Of a DNA stretch of 64,000 nt, positions 54,201 to 60,999 are shown one piece after another (the first letter of the stretch is position 1; every line of letters starts with the position of its first letter). The stretch is taken from NCBI RefSeq assembly GCF_040954835.1, contig NC_090704.1:39498979-39562978 (forward strand). The letters run 5' to 3'. The position numbers and the translations under genes are program-made. The notes beneath the pieces were generated by a model that was given only the letters and a program-made list of their open reading frames with translations, searched no databases and was not told where the DNA came from. This DNA comes from Lepisosteus oculatus (Eukaryota > Chordata > Actinopteri > Semionotiformes > Lepisosteidae).

Positions 54201-55077
54201 TTAGAGGTTATCGCAAATGGTTTCAACAATGTTTGCGTTGTATTTACATATCTCACCTCTCTGTTCTAGTAGCCTGGTTCAGGCACAAAAGTCATACATT
54301 GAACAGCAGGACACTGCTACCCAAGGTCTCTTCATCTCTGCCTGCCCATATCAATAGTGGAGCACAGAACATAAGAAAGGCTGGACGTGAGAGGAGGCTC
54401 TTCGTCTTTTCTAGCCCCTTTTAATAGTACATGCATAATCCAAGGCTCTCCTCCTGTCATTTCTTAAAAGATGCTTTGGCTTCAGCTTCAATAGCATGGC
54501 TGAGTAGCCTTTTCTATTCTACCACAGCGCTCTGTGTGAAAGAACTGCCTTCTGGTTTCAGATTTAACTGTATTTCCATATACTGTAGTTTCTATGAAGA
54601 TTATGTTAACATCCACATCACCTTAAATGGACTCAGGAGTTAAAAGGGCTGATGACTATGCTGCTTCCTTTGGTCGCCATGTATTGATATTTTGCTGACA
54701 TAACAAGCAACGTGATCATTCGACTCGAAAAAATGATCAGTTCACAGTGGGTCCTTTTTTGTTGGGCTGTCATAATAAGACAATGAGAAAATTTGATTTA
54801 AAACAAGCAGGGCATTCATGACCAGAGTGTTAATAAAAGCCTGTTAGTCTTTAGCCTTTGTGATTTTGTCCTTGCAGTGCCTGGTGTGAGTGTGGCTGGG
54901 GCCGAAGAGGCAGTCCGAGGACCCAGCATCCCTGTTCTAGAAGATTCTGTGAGAGTCCAGGGGAAGAGAGCAGACCTTCAGCCGAGGAAGACTCCTGGGA
55001 AATCATCTGAGCCCAGTCAGAAACACAAACAACACAGCAAAACTCCAAAGATCAGAAATTACAACATAAAAGACTGA
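26853..55077 (+). CDS. CCDC57: CCDC57, coiled-coil domain-containing protein 57, complete spliced CDS of 19 coding exons
   Basis: Joining 26853-27250, 28716-28824, 31292-31393, 31784-31941, 32891-32965, 33685-33885, 34636-34794, 34997-35159, 36337-36468, 40902-41112, 41496-41678, 42241-42341, 44167-44367, 45552-45608, 45941-46169, 47282-47427, 48420-48560, 48732-48987 and 54878-55077 gives 3,222 nt, 1,073 residues and a stop, with all phases matching. Residues 1 to about 520 are almost continuous coiled coil; a Pro-rich linker lies near 535-565; shorter coils follow to about 875; the last 150 residues are polar and basic. I recognise the family from segments such as LQEERDRELERYD-like text in exon 1, the DWQRRCEDAEQ stretch in exon 8 and RKDMEALSEQIP in exon 10. 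The known family protein sits at centrosomes and centriolar satellites, binds microtubules and works with CEP63 in centriole duplication. It is somewhat longer than the human protein (about 915 residues as I recall). Splicing was inferred by eye, without transcript data. Confidence 0.93.
28391..28416. promoter_or_regulatory. Palindromic GGATTA/TAATCC pair in CCDC57 intron 1
   Basis: GGGATTACCT, 6-nt spacer GGGGGC, AGGTAATCCC: a perfect 10-bp inverted repeat made of two OTX/PITX-type (K50 homeodomain) cores. Confidence 0.5.
28716..28824 (+). CDS. CCDC57: CCDC57 coding exon 2
   Basis: Acceptor TTCAG, donor GTACCT. The split serine codon completes exon 1 and the exon ends in phase 0. It encodes about residues 133-169, rich in Glu, Lys and Arg, ending GELALQKQ. 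This was too short to stand out as an open frame and was found by continuing the protein across the intron. Confidence 0.9.
30365..30595 (-). mobile_element. CR1/L2-like LINE 3' fossil in CCDC57 intron 2
   Basis: The + strand text GGCAAGCTTGTTCCAGATTC and the following sequence resemble the reverse complement of the 3' part of the same LINE family as at 49,335. It is heavily decayed; identity rests on similarity in order and spacing judged by eye. Confidence 0.55.
31292..31393 (+). CDS. CCDC57: CCDC57 coding exon 3
   Basis: Acceptor TTATCAG, donor GTAAGG, 34 whole codons (residues 170-203). It encodes ELMVEFDSEMKRREHEFIL and then MDEMSN, a stretch characteristic of this family. Confidence 0.93.
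31784..31941 (+). CDS. CCDC57: CCDC57 coding exon 4
   Basis: Acceptor GCACAG, donor GTAACA, phase 0 to 2, residues 204-256. Coiled coil containing VKLLTKELEVHTK and KRREWDIKDISA. Confidence 0.9.
32891..32965 (+). CDS. CCDC57: CCDC57 coding exon 5
   Basis: A 75-nt exon with acceptor TTTTTAAG and donor GTAAGT; it closes a split Arg codon and leaves phase 2. It encodes LKELEDKLSVMEMNRKKEEE, matching the conserved coil before the HEELDR segment of the next exon. Confidence 0.88.
33285..33575 (+). mobile_element. Same fish repeat, copy in CCDC57 intron 5
   Basis: TTATCCATCCATTTTTTAAA, TTTTTGGACTGTGGGAGGAA and CCCACACAAACATGGGGAGG match the copy at 13,110 in order and orientation. It ends about 110 bp before exon 6. 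Confidence 0.78.
33685..33885 (+). CDS. CCDC57: CCDC57 coding exon 6
   Basis: Acceptor GTGCTGCAG, donor GTAAGA, 201 nt. It encodes HEELDRCAREREAALVAVRE and then a long charged coil, residues about 281-348. Its acceptor lies only about 110 bp after a fish interspersed repeat in intron 5. The antisense 144-residue frame across both is not a gene. Confidence 0.93.
34636..34794 (+). CDS. CCDC57: CCDC57 coding exon 7
   Basis: Acceptor TCATCAG, donor GTGAGG, 159 nt, residues about 348-401. It contains AGWDAYIAQVSKE, close to the family's SAWDAQIAQLSKE. Confidence 0.93.
34997..35159 (+). CDS. CCDC57: CCDC57 coding exon 8
   Basis: Acceptor GCACCAG, donor GTGGGG, 163 nt, residues about 401-455. It encodes ELDWQRRCEDAEQ followed by NEELIQGLTQARDQ, among the most recognisable segments of the family. 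Confidence 0.94.
36337..36468 (+). CDS. CCDC57: CCDC57 coding exon 9
   Basis: Acceptor CATTTTAG, donor GTGGGC, 44 whole codons (residues 456-499). It contains TLERDQALAALSKNGLPS, matching the family's TLERDQAVQAL region, where the first long coil ends. Confidence 0.91.
38045..38345 (+). mobile_element. 5S rRNA-derived SINE in CCDC57 intron 9
   Basis: GAAGTTAAGCAGGTGTGAGC followed by CCTGGTCAGTACCTGGATGT is recognisably the internal promoter half of 5S rRNA. The body continues with CGTCCTTCGGATGAGACGTA and CCCAGGGCACTTCTCG, common in fish SINE3-type elements. The first half of the 5S part and the 3' end are missing. It also carries a CTCF-like core. Confidence 0.82.
38140..38155 (+). promoter_or_regulatory. 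CTCF-like core within the 5S-derived SINE
   Basis: CCAGCAGGGGGTGCTC differs from the CTCF core CCAGCAGGGGGCGCT by one C-to-T change, the kind expected from CpG decay. Confidence 0.45.
39455..39755 (-). mobile_element. Same fish repeat, minus-strand copy in CCDC57 intron 9
   Basis: GTTGCCTCCCACATTCCAAA, GGCCAATCCAGGGTGTGTCC and the end GAGAATGGATGGATC are the reverse complement of the family at 13,110 and 33,285. The short plus-strand open frames here are by-products. Confidence 0.78.
40902..41112 (+). CDS. CCDC57: CCDC57 coding exon 10
   Basis: Acceptor CTCTCTGCAG, donor GTACAG, 211 nt, residues 500-570. It encodes FPSDEIRRLQQQNASLRAII and then RKDMEALSEQIP, followed by a Pro/Ser-rich linker. 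Confidence 0.93.
41496..41678 (+). CDS. CCDC57: CCDC57 coding exon 11
   Basis: Acceptor TGCCTCAG, donor GTAAGA, 183 nt. Split Glu codon, then YTKSLEEEVKELKKKYRSLE (a short coil) and a Pro/Gln-rich stretch; it ends in IRTLNEIIG across the junction. Confidence 0.9.
42241..42341 (+). CDS. CCDC57: CCDC57 coding exon 12
   Basis: Acceptor TGTGTCAG directly followed by five G, donor GTACTT, 101 nt. It encodes GLRAEKVSRSAALKKHEVRV and ends SAISQLTQQ. The exon is missed by simple open-frame listing because its frame closes just outside. Confidence 0.9.
43030..43215 (-). mobile_element. Candidate tRNA-derived SINE in CCDC57 intron 12
   Basis: The minus strand contains CCAGTTCGAAACTAG (43,127-43,141), like a pol III B box, preceded by CCAAGAGCGAGCTGAGC, a poor A box. 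It is clearly G+C richer than the intron around it. No family name is certain. Confidence 0.4.
44167..44367 (+). CDS. CCDC57: CCDC57 coding exon 13
   Basis: 67 whole codons, about 64% G+C, opening LLTKQAETDELRFELANQRK and ending NLEAVSLGNQ. The acceptor is TCTAAG at 44161-44166, a less common AAG site chosen because it keeps phase 0. The donor is CAG/GTGAAG. The open frame runs on both sides of the exon, so the 5' boundary could be a few codons off. Confidence 0.85.
45552..45608 (+). CDS. CCDC57: CCDC57 coding exon 14
   Basis: A 57-nt microexon-scale exon, acceptor GCCATAG, donor GTATCA, 19 codons: VSALKLDIASRREPIIVEQ. Phase 0 on both sides and its fit between exons 13 and 15 are the support. 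Confidence 0.82.
45941..46169 (+). CDS. CCDC57: CCDC57 coding exon 15
   Basis: Acceptor GCCTCTGCAG, donor GTAAGC, 229 nt, residues 751-827. It encodes a strong coil (SEMVKQLQDENLRLRQLL), then LRSKLKQAVRYISQLTRDKE, a conserved block of the family. Confidence 0.92.
47282..47427 (+). CDS. CCDC57: CCDC57 coding exon 16
   Basis: Acceptor CTGAGCAG, donor GTGAAC, 146 nt. It carries a Ser/Thr-rich linker and then QNRLFALEQLQYQLTTQ. No long open frame flags it; found by phase and protein continuity. Confidence 0.87.
47952..47966 (+). promoter_or_regulatory. CTCF-like motif in CCDC57 intron 16
   Basis: CCAGTAGGGGGCAGC fits the vertebrate CTCF core consensus (CCASYAGRKGGCRS) at every position. Confidence 0.5.
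48420..48560 (+). CDS. CCDC57: CCDC57 coding exon 17
   Basis: Acceptor CTTTCTCAG, donor GTAAGA, 47 whole codons, residues 876-922, starting ELQYAQREQYKKTPIVVRYN. Polar, no longer coiled coil. Confidence 0.88.
48732..48987 (+). CDS. CCDC57: CCDC57 coding exon 18
   Basis: Acceptor CCCTTTCTAG, donor GTAGGT, 256 nt, read in a frame different from the longest open frames of this stretch. It encodes a basic, disordered-looking segment and then GTDSTLQDVWQMLDRGLSS, a short conserved-looking helix. Confidence 0.87.
49335..49745 (-). mobile_element. CR1/L2-like LINE 3' end in CCDC57 intron 18
   Basis: On the minus strand one frame reads LEQRSLLADLIPVFKILKG and then INKIDPMEFLRMNR, parallel to the + strand fossil at 350-645. 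Downstream on the minus strand come FKKHIDETL-like text and a tail ending near 49,335. It is a 5'-truncated copy inserted against the gene direction. Confidence 0.72.
52990..53285 (+). mobile_element. Candidate tRNA-derived SINE in CCDC57 intron 18
   Basis: GAGTAGCTCAGCCAGTTGAG looks like a pol III A box; the expected B box about 40 bp later is degenerate (GTCCAGGCGTCACCG). It is followed by a G+C richer body. Confidence 0.35.
53655..54075 (-). mobile_element. L2 LINE 3' end, minus strand, in CCDC57 intron 18
   Basis: On the minus strand it encodes LLTVPQARLHCMGDRAFSCY, then APKLWNSLPKDIRESPSLNS and FKSRLKTLLFRKAF, closely matching the right arm at 24,100-24,220. It ends in AAAGCGCTTTG-type tail and a TTA repeat at 53,659-53,678. 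The reading frame is intact to the stop, so it is fairly young. Confidence 0.88.
53659..53678. repeat. (TAA)n microsatellite at L2 3' end
   Basis: Six to seven TAA units, the terminal repeat of the minus-strand L2. Confidence 0.85.
54368..54610 (-). mobile_element. CR1/L2-like LINE 3' end, second intron 18 copy
   Basis: GAACATAAGAAAGGCTGGAC and GAGAGGAGGCTCTTCGTC match the 3' tail of the copy at 49,335 (reverse orientation). The minus strand retains SHAIEAEAKASFKK-like text. It lies about 270 bp before the last CCDC57 exon. Confidence 0.65.
54878..55077 (+). CDS. CCDC57: CCDC57 terminal coding exon 19
   Basis: Acceptor TCCTTGCAG; 200 nt ending in TGA at 55075-55077. The basic tail ends KIRNYNIKD before the stop, similar to the family C-terminus as I recall. 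It follows a 5.9-kb intron carrying several LINE fossils. Confidence 0.9.
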
Positions 55078-55690
55078 AAGGAAATTGATATAATTTATTT
55101 CAACACCATCAGCACAACTACATTTGTATTGTAAATTACATGTACAGACTGTGTGGTACAATTTGTTTTTCACAGTCTTGTGTTCACAACTCATCAAATG
55201 GCAATCTAGAAGTCTGTACTGTCCATAAATTCGGAAAGGATCATGGTGAACAGTTATTACAGAAATGTTTTGAACGATTAAGAAAAAATAGGGAATCCGT
55301 GAAATTTACATAAAGCATTTGAAGTTGAGAAATTTCATTTTTATGTACAGTCTTTTGGATAATAGATTGATTTCTGTTTGTACTTCTGAGAGTTGTAAGG
55401 GACTGAAATAGTATGCAGAAACTCTAGAGCTTCTGTGTGCAGAGACTGGGCTTTATACCAAAGCAAATGATGTTAGCTAATCTTGAACAGACAGCACACT
55501 GGTCTTTGAGCTGTGGCCTGACTTCTCTCAATACCATGTTAGATTTCAAATTCCTTTTTCTGTGCTTATTTTAGTGCCAGTACTTTCTTACAACAAAACA
55601 CATGTGCTTTAATTGTGTATTATATTTAATATATCCTGTTTTACTTCAAAATAACTTGTAAAATAAATATCAGCGCTGATTAAGAAATTC
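55078..55690 (+). other. CCDC57: CCDC57 3' UTR (inferred)
   Basis: AT-rich non-coding sequence after the CCDC57 stop up to the first strong AATAAA. The length is inferred from that signal alone. Confidence 0.6.
55662..55667 (+). promoter_or_regulatory. Candidate polyadenylation signal AATAAA of CCDC57
   Basis: Canonical hexamer about 585 bp after the stop; cleavage would be expected near 55,680-55,690. Later AATAAA copies (for example near 56,275) could serve a longer transcript. Confidence 0.55.
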
Positions 55691-58399
55691 TCAAAGATTG
55701 TATTTTATATGCATTTCAGATTCATCATTGTGAATTAGAATTTCTACAAATTTAAATCATAACCTGTCTAACCCTACTGTTTTGCTTTTTCTATTTTGGC
55801 AATTCACATATTTCTTCATAACCTAAATGCTTTATACACTGTATTTAAGAATTGTTGCACAGTTCACGCCAGTAGATCTAAATGGACTTTTAAAGTGAGA
55901 GTAGAAATGTACTAAATCAGGAATGAACAACTCCAGTTCTTGGGGGCAGGTACTTTTACTTTAGCTATTAATTAAAATCCAGAAAGTTAGTGATCAAGGG
56001 CTTTATCTGAATTAGTAGTTCAGGTTTCAAAGACCATGAGATGAGGAGTGAAAATCTTGTGGGCCTCCTGGCCTGGGTTTGTTCATACCTGATGTACATG
56101 TTGAAAATAGTTTATTCCATTGTTTTTCAGCCATTTTTCATTTGGTCAGAATGCTTCACCAGTTGGGTTTTCTATGGACTACACCAATGAGCAGTCTTCC
56201 CTAGTCAAAATGCTTTAGAATTTGGATTACAAATGAACAAAATCTTTTGTTTGATAGATTAATTTTTCCTTTTAAAATAAATTAAATAGGGGCAGCTTTC
56301 CCAGTTTTTTATCCGATTTTCCAAAAATGGGTAATGTACTAAAATACTTTAATAATAAAGGCTTTCTTTTCAAGAATTGTATTTTACTTGAACCATAGTA
56401 ACCCCTCTGCCTGCAGTCAGTGCGGGGTAAGTAACCTGAAATGAATCTCAATTCACAGCCTTTCCTGGTTACATCACCAACACAATTTCCACAGACACTA
56501 ACTCCTCCTATTCTATACTGTCATCACATCACCCTATCGCCTAGCAACACCCTCACATTCACTGCGATTGGACTAGGCCACACACCCCTTGCTTATGATT
56601 TGTCCACTTTTAGTCTCATTAGAATATTACTGTTGGAGGTAGTGCCATGTACAGTCACTTACAAAGACTAATTTATAGCTTTGTTTCGTGGGTCCGCTTG
56701 CATTTCAATTTTTTTTCCTTCAGCAAGAAATATTACTTTTTTAATTTAACTCCTATGAGTTAGTGTTCCCACAGAATAAGGCAATACTTCTTAAAAGTCA
56801 TGACTCCCTTTAATCTGTAATTGCACTCAGAGCTTTGGGGCTTTTTTCATTGTTCAGCTTTTCGCAGTACTCTTCTATGTGCATCCGAGTTCACTTTAAG
56901 CCTGTCGGATTGCGTTTATTCTTCCACTCGAACAAATGCTCCCGGAAGTGAAACTGTGTGAGATTTAGAACTTAGTCTGTACTTCAAGGTAACATTTGGA
57001 CTTCAATATAAGTGTGTAGCATTTCAATAGGAAAACTCACTTTCAACCTGTGAAAAAATATAGAAGGGAAGCAGTACTAAGAAAACCCAACCTAGAGCAA
57101 AAAATATATAACCACACCGTAAGGCCAGGAATATGCTAAGAATTTTGGAGGTACACAAAGCAGTTCTATTGATCATCTCTAGTTACAACAGTAGAAGTAT
57201 ACACACTCTCGGTCACTGAAGTTCATTCACTTCCCATTAGAACCAATAATGATCATGATGAAGGTCACAACAATACCAGCAGTGTTTGCAAAGAGAACTT
57301 TAACCACATTTAACCTCCTCTGCTCTCTGCTGGTATCGTCTACTACAACATTATAACCTCTGTGAGCACTTCACAGATGCCCGTTTCATATTGCCAAAAG
57401 GTTCTTACACACAGACGTATCTGGTTAAAGAAGCCTATGCATCACAAAGGTTTTTAATTGTCTCCCTGAGACAAGTGAACATGTCCTTTAATAGAAAAAA
57501 TGAAAATGTCCATATTGAAATGTTTTTCAAGTCCCCTACTGATGTTTTTAAGATGTACTGAAATAAGAATAGTTATTTTAGAATAGGACTTGAAGTTTAC
57601 TAGGCAGAAGCAAATGAGAAAAAACCTCATTTGAGTGAATGAGAGGAGGAGGGGGAACACAATTTTCTCATTATACAGGGGCAACCACAGAGCAGTGATT
57701 GGCTGAATTAAGCAGGACTGATCTACATGCTGTAGAGTTTCTGCACTACTGCCACGTGCAGGAGCAAAGCTTCTGACCAGATCTTTTCAATACCTGAAAT
57801 CAAAAGCCTTTAACACAATTGACCCTTTCTGTGCTCTTTGACTGCCAGTGATGTGATCTCAAGTGTTTGGGACTTTGATCCACTACCGTTAAATTAAGGA
57901 AGACAGCAGTAATGCATGAGGCACCTAAAGTAGTCTTCCCCAAGACAACAAACTCATATGAAAGTACAATTCTTATTGTATACTGTCTAAACGCTGTTGT
58001 GCAACAGTCTTAAGACACAATTCTCAATTAGAATGTACATATGTTTTGAGCATCAGCTATTTACTCAAAGCCTCCACTAGTCTTTTCTACTATTATAACA
58101 ACATTGACTATTATTAATACACCTTAGAGGGGCAATCAGGCTTTTGATTAACCCATATTTAATTTACAGTGATCAGAATCTTCAGAAATGTGATCAATAC
58201 AACCAAGGTAAACTACGTATAAGCAGCTGCAATGACGTGTACCATTTAAACCTTCAGTTCCGTCTCCCAATTACAGTGCTCATCGTCAGGGGCTCCACGT
58301 CATTAACTTATTTCGATCCTCTCTATAGTATATATCCACAAACCTATAAGGCTATTTTATTACTACAAAATACTGATTCATTTGAATTGATCCAGTGAA
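55691..58399. other. CCDC57-FASN intergenic stretch
   Basis: AT-rich and without exons. A degenerate palindromic-type repeat may lie near 55,915-56,090. No other feature recognised. Confidence 0.5.
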
Positions 58400-58504
58400 A
58401 AGAGAACAGTACGAAATTATAGTATTTTACATGACTGATTTTAAACGTTTGTGAAAATCGTATGATTCCCTTACTCGTGTCCCGTCACTGATTACACTGA
58501 CAAC

Positions 58505-58567
58505 ACTTATTTTTAATATAATTAAAAATATAATACAATTATATATTTTTAATAATTAAAAATAAGT
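58505..58567. repeat. AT-rich long palindrome upstream of FASN
   Basis: ACTTATTTTTAAT ... ATTAAAAATAAGT with arms of about 30 bp and a small bulge. It could extrude as a cruciform; it lies about 640 bp upstream of the SRE. Confidence 0.65.
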
Positions 58568-59146
58568 AGGACGTCAAATCTTAGTATCTATTTGTGTCAC
58601 TTTCCCTGTGCATATTGATCCAAGTAAAAGCCTATTTTACTTAATACATCCGTACATGTGTCTGACATATTCCTGCGCAATGCACGCTGTTTGCTAAAAG
58701 TAACGCTGAGTTGAAGAAGTAGAAAAAGATCGAATATATTACGGATGATTTGGAAGTGAACCATAAAATTAATCTACTGTCGCCGGCATTGAGTGGAAAG
58801 CGTGTTTTAAACAATCGACTGCATCGCCCTTTTGTCAAAACCAATAATGTTTAAAAAATTAATAAAACGAAGTACGTTATTGTAATCCAGATAATTTCTG
58901 GCTTCTGTTGCCAGGTCCATTTGGAAATGGATGCTGAGGACACTGTACAGTACTGTATTACAGTCTCCAGCAATGATGACCTAACCTGGCGCAGTCTTGC
59001 AACGAGCTTGGCGTTGGGTGCCACGGTACCCACACAAGGGGCGAGGGCTGCTCTTTTGCTGTAGTTGAACTTTTGTAACCCCGTGTCTGAGTTGTGCGAG
59101 AGGACGTTTTTTTTTTCTTGTGAATTCGCAATCTGAGTGTTTGGAA

Positions 59147-59262
59147 ATCACCCCATTACTTTCTGTGTCTGGGAGCCCTGCCTTCTTTCTCATTGGACTG
59201 TATTGCAAAGCCAAGCTGTCAGCCCATGTGGCGTGGCCACCGAGCATGTCAGACATTTAAAT
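59147..59262 (+). promoter_or_regulatory. FASN: FASN-type proximal promoter (SRE, inverted CCAAT, E-box/SRE block, TATA variant)
   Basis: In order: ATCACCCCAT at 59147-59156, one base from the SREBP site ATCACCCCAC; ATTGG at 59192-59196, an inverted CCAAT (NF-Y) box; CATGTGGCGTGG at 59225-59236, an E-box overlapping an SREBP half site; TTTAAAT at 59256-59262 as TATA. With initiation about 30 bp after the TATA (near 59,288) they fall at about -141, -96, -63 and -32. The mammalian FASN promoter has an SRE near -150, NF-Y near -95 and a CATGTG element near -65, bound by SREBP-1, NF-Y and USF in the insulin response. The position downstream of CCDC57 agrees with mammalian gene order. Confidence 0.82.
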
Positions 59263-59287
59263 GAAGTAGGGAAAGAGAATCAAAGAA

Positions 59288-59480
59288 CCGAGAGAAATTG
59301 AGAGGGTAGGCAGGCAGGGAACTGTAAGATCGAGCGTTGTCCGGCACTTACTGTAAACTGGAAACTGTTAAAACCACGGATTATAAAGCAGATAGGGCTC
59401 AGGTGCAGAAGTAAATCGAATAAAATACTTTTTTATATGAGCTCTGAAGATACGCAGCAAATACGTTCGGGTTATTACAG
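59288..59480 (+). other. FASN: Probable first exon of FASN (5' UTR)
   Basis: Starts about 30 bp after the TTTAAAT element and ends at TTACAG/GTATGT, a good donor (GT at 59481). It contains an ATG at 59437 whose frame stays open for 14 codons into the donor. In mammals FASN exon 1 is non-coding and translation starts in exon 2, so this ATG is probably an upstream start. FASN makes palmitate from acetyl- and malonyl-CoA in the cytosol; none of its catalytic exons is visible before 64,000. Exon bounds are inferred. Confidence 0.6.
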
Positions 59481-60486
59481 GTATGTGCTGTTATCTCCAT
59501 TCATTATCGGTTCTGCGATAGTATAGGCGCATTATCTGCGTTCTAGCAAGAAGCACTATTTATTGTCCTTATATAAAACACATTTATTTTATTTATGGGG
59601 TGTGTTTTAAAAATGTCGACTCACTGGAGTGATTAAAGGCATGGGGTGTAATGGATGTGATCAGATGCTACAAGAGAGGTTTGGTAACAGCTGAAGGAAT
59701 ACTGTGTTTTTGATGGAAATAAAACCAGAAAATACTGCTCGTTTGGACATTGTCACATAGGCGATGCTTATGATGACTAGATCGAACGCTTACATATTCT
59801 GTGTTTATAATAGATTGACCTGAAACGGAATTAAATTGTTCAATGGTGTAGTAATGGTGATAACAGATTCCGAAATTGCCTGTAATGGCGATACATTTGA
59901 GACTTCACTCCTGAGAGACTGCACAATACCTAACTTTTAACTCCTTGCACTAAACCGATGACACGAGATGGCTGACTATGTTCAATTGCATTAGAGAAGA
60001 AGGAATGATGAAAAGAACCCCTTCTTCCTTTATATCAAACGGAGAGTTCAAATTAAGTGCGGGACAGATGAATTTGCATTGTAATCTCTAGTAAAGAATA
60101 AAGGAAGGGTTTAGAGAAACGCGATGTGTTGGAGCGCATTACATCAATTTGGCAAGAAGCATAATGTGCGTAGTCAATGCGGCGCAGTGGAGAAGGCCGA
60201 GCTACAGTAATGCCTTCAGCGCATCCAGGTCTGTCACTGCGAAACAGCAAGCCCAGTTCCCGAAGTGACCGAGGAATATACGAGGGCAGACTGAGATGCT
60301 TTTTTAAAAACTAAATAGTACGAGGACGTAAGATTTAGATTTTTAAATGCAACATTATTCCATTTCACATACAAGGCGCAAGAAAGCACGTCAAAGTACA
60401 TCAAGCATAATATGACAAATCGCAATCTTTTCCGAATAACCACTCTTATTTTTTTTAAATATCGGTGATAAAAAATTTCGAGAGAC

Positions 60487-60494
60487 TGACGTCA
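60487..60494. promoter_or_regulatory. Full palindromic CRE (TGACGTCA)
   Basis: Perfect CREB/ATF consensus octamer in the CpG island, about 1.2 kb after the FASN-type start site. It is followed within 180 bp by an ATG-led 73-codon open frame (60664) that I do not recognise. It may belong to an intronic alternative promoter. Confidence 0.45.
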
Positions 60495-60999
60495 TAAAAT
60501 GGCTGGTGACTGGTCAGAATGAAAAGACAGCACTTTTTTGTTGCCGGTCGATACTGCTAGCAAAAATGCGTTATGCGTCTTTTAGTATTTCCGCATTTCC
60601 GCAAATACGTGATTTTCAGTAGTATCAGTTTTTGAAGGGGAGAAGGAAAAAAAGCAAACTTGATTGAACATGGCCTCAGACGAAGAGTTCAAGCACTGCT
60701 TTATCTCAATGAATGGATTTCACAAAATGGAGTCACTTTCTGTCACCATCCGTAGCAGGTGCTGTTTGTTTAAGCAGATAAGCGGGTACCCAGTGGTACA
60801 GCGGAGTCTGCGTTTGCGAAATAATCCGTCGTCAATTAGAGAATCATACATCATGTTTTGCAAATTTAAGGTTGTTCTAGACTAGAGGGTGACCTGGAGA
60901 GTTCATAGTGATGTTGCTGCAGTATGATAGTTTGAAAAGCCTATGGAGATCAGGAGACTTCGCTAAAATTCAGGACGCACATGCAACGAGATACCTAAA

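Larger units (their letters stand above)
58400..60900. promoter_or_regulatory. CpG-dense island around the FASN promoter
   Basis: CpG dinucleotides occur several times per 60-base line here (for example four in 58,441-58,500) against about one per 120 bp in intron sequence. G+C stays moderate, as is usual for fish non-methylated islands. It spans the FASN-type core promoter and the start of the presumed intron 1. Confidence 0.6.
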
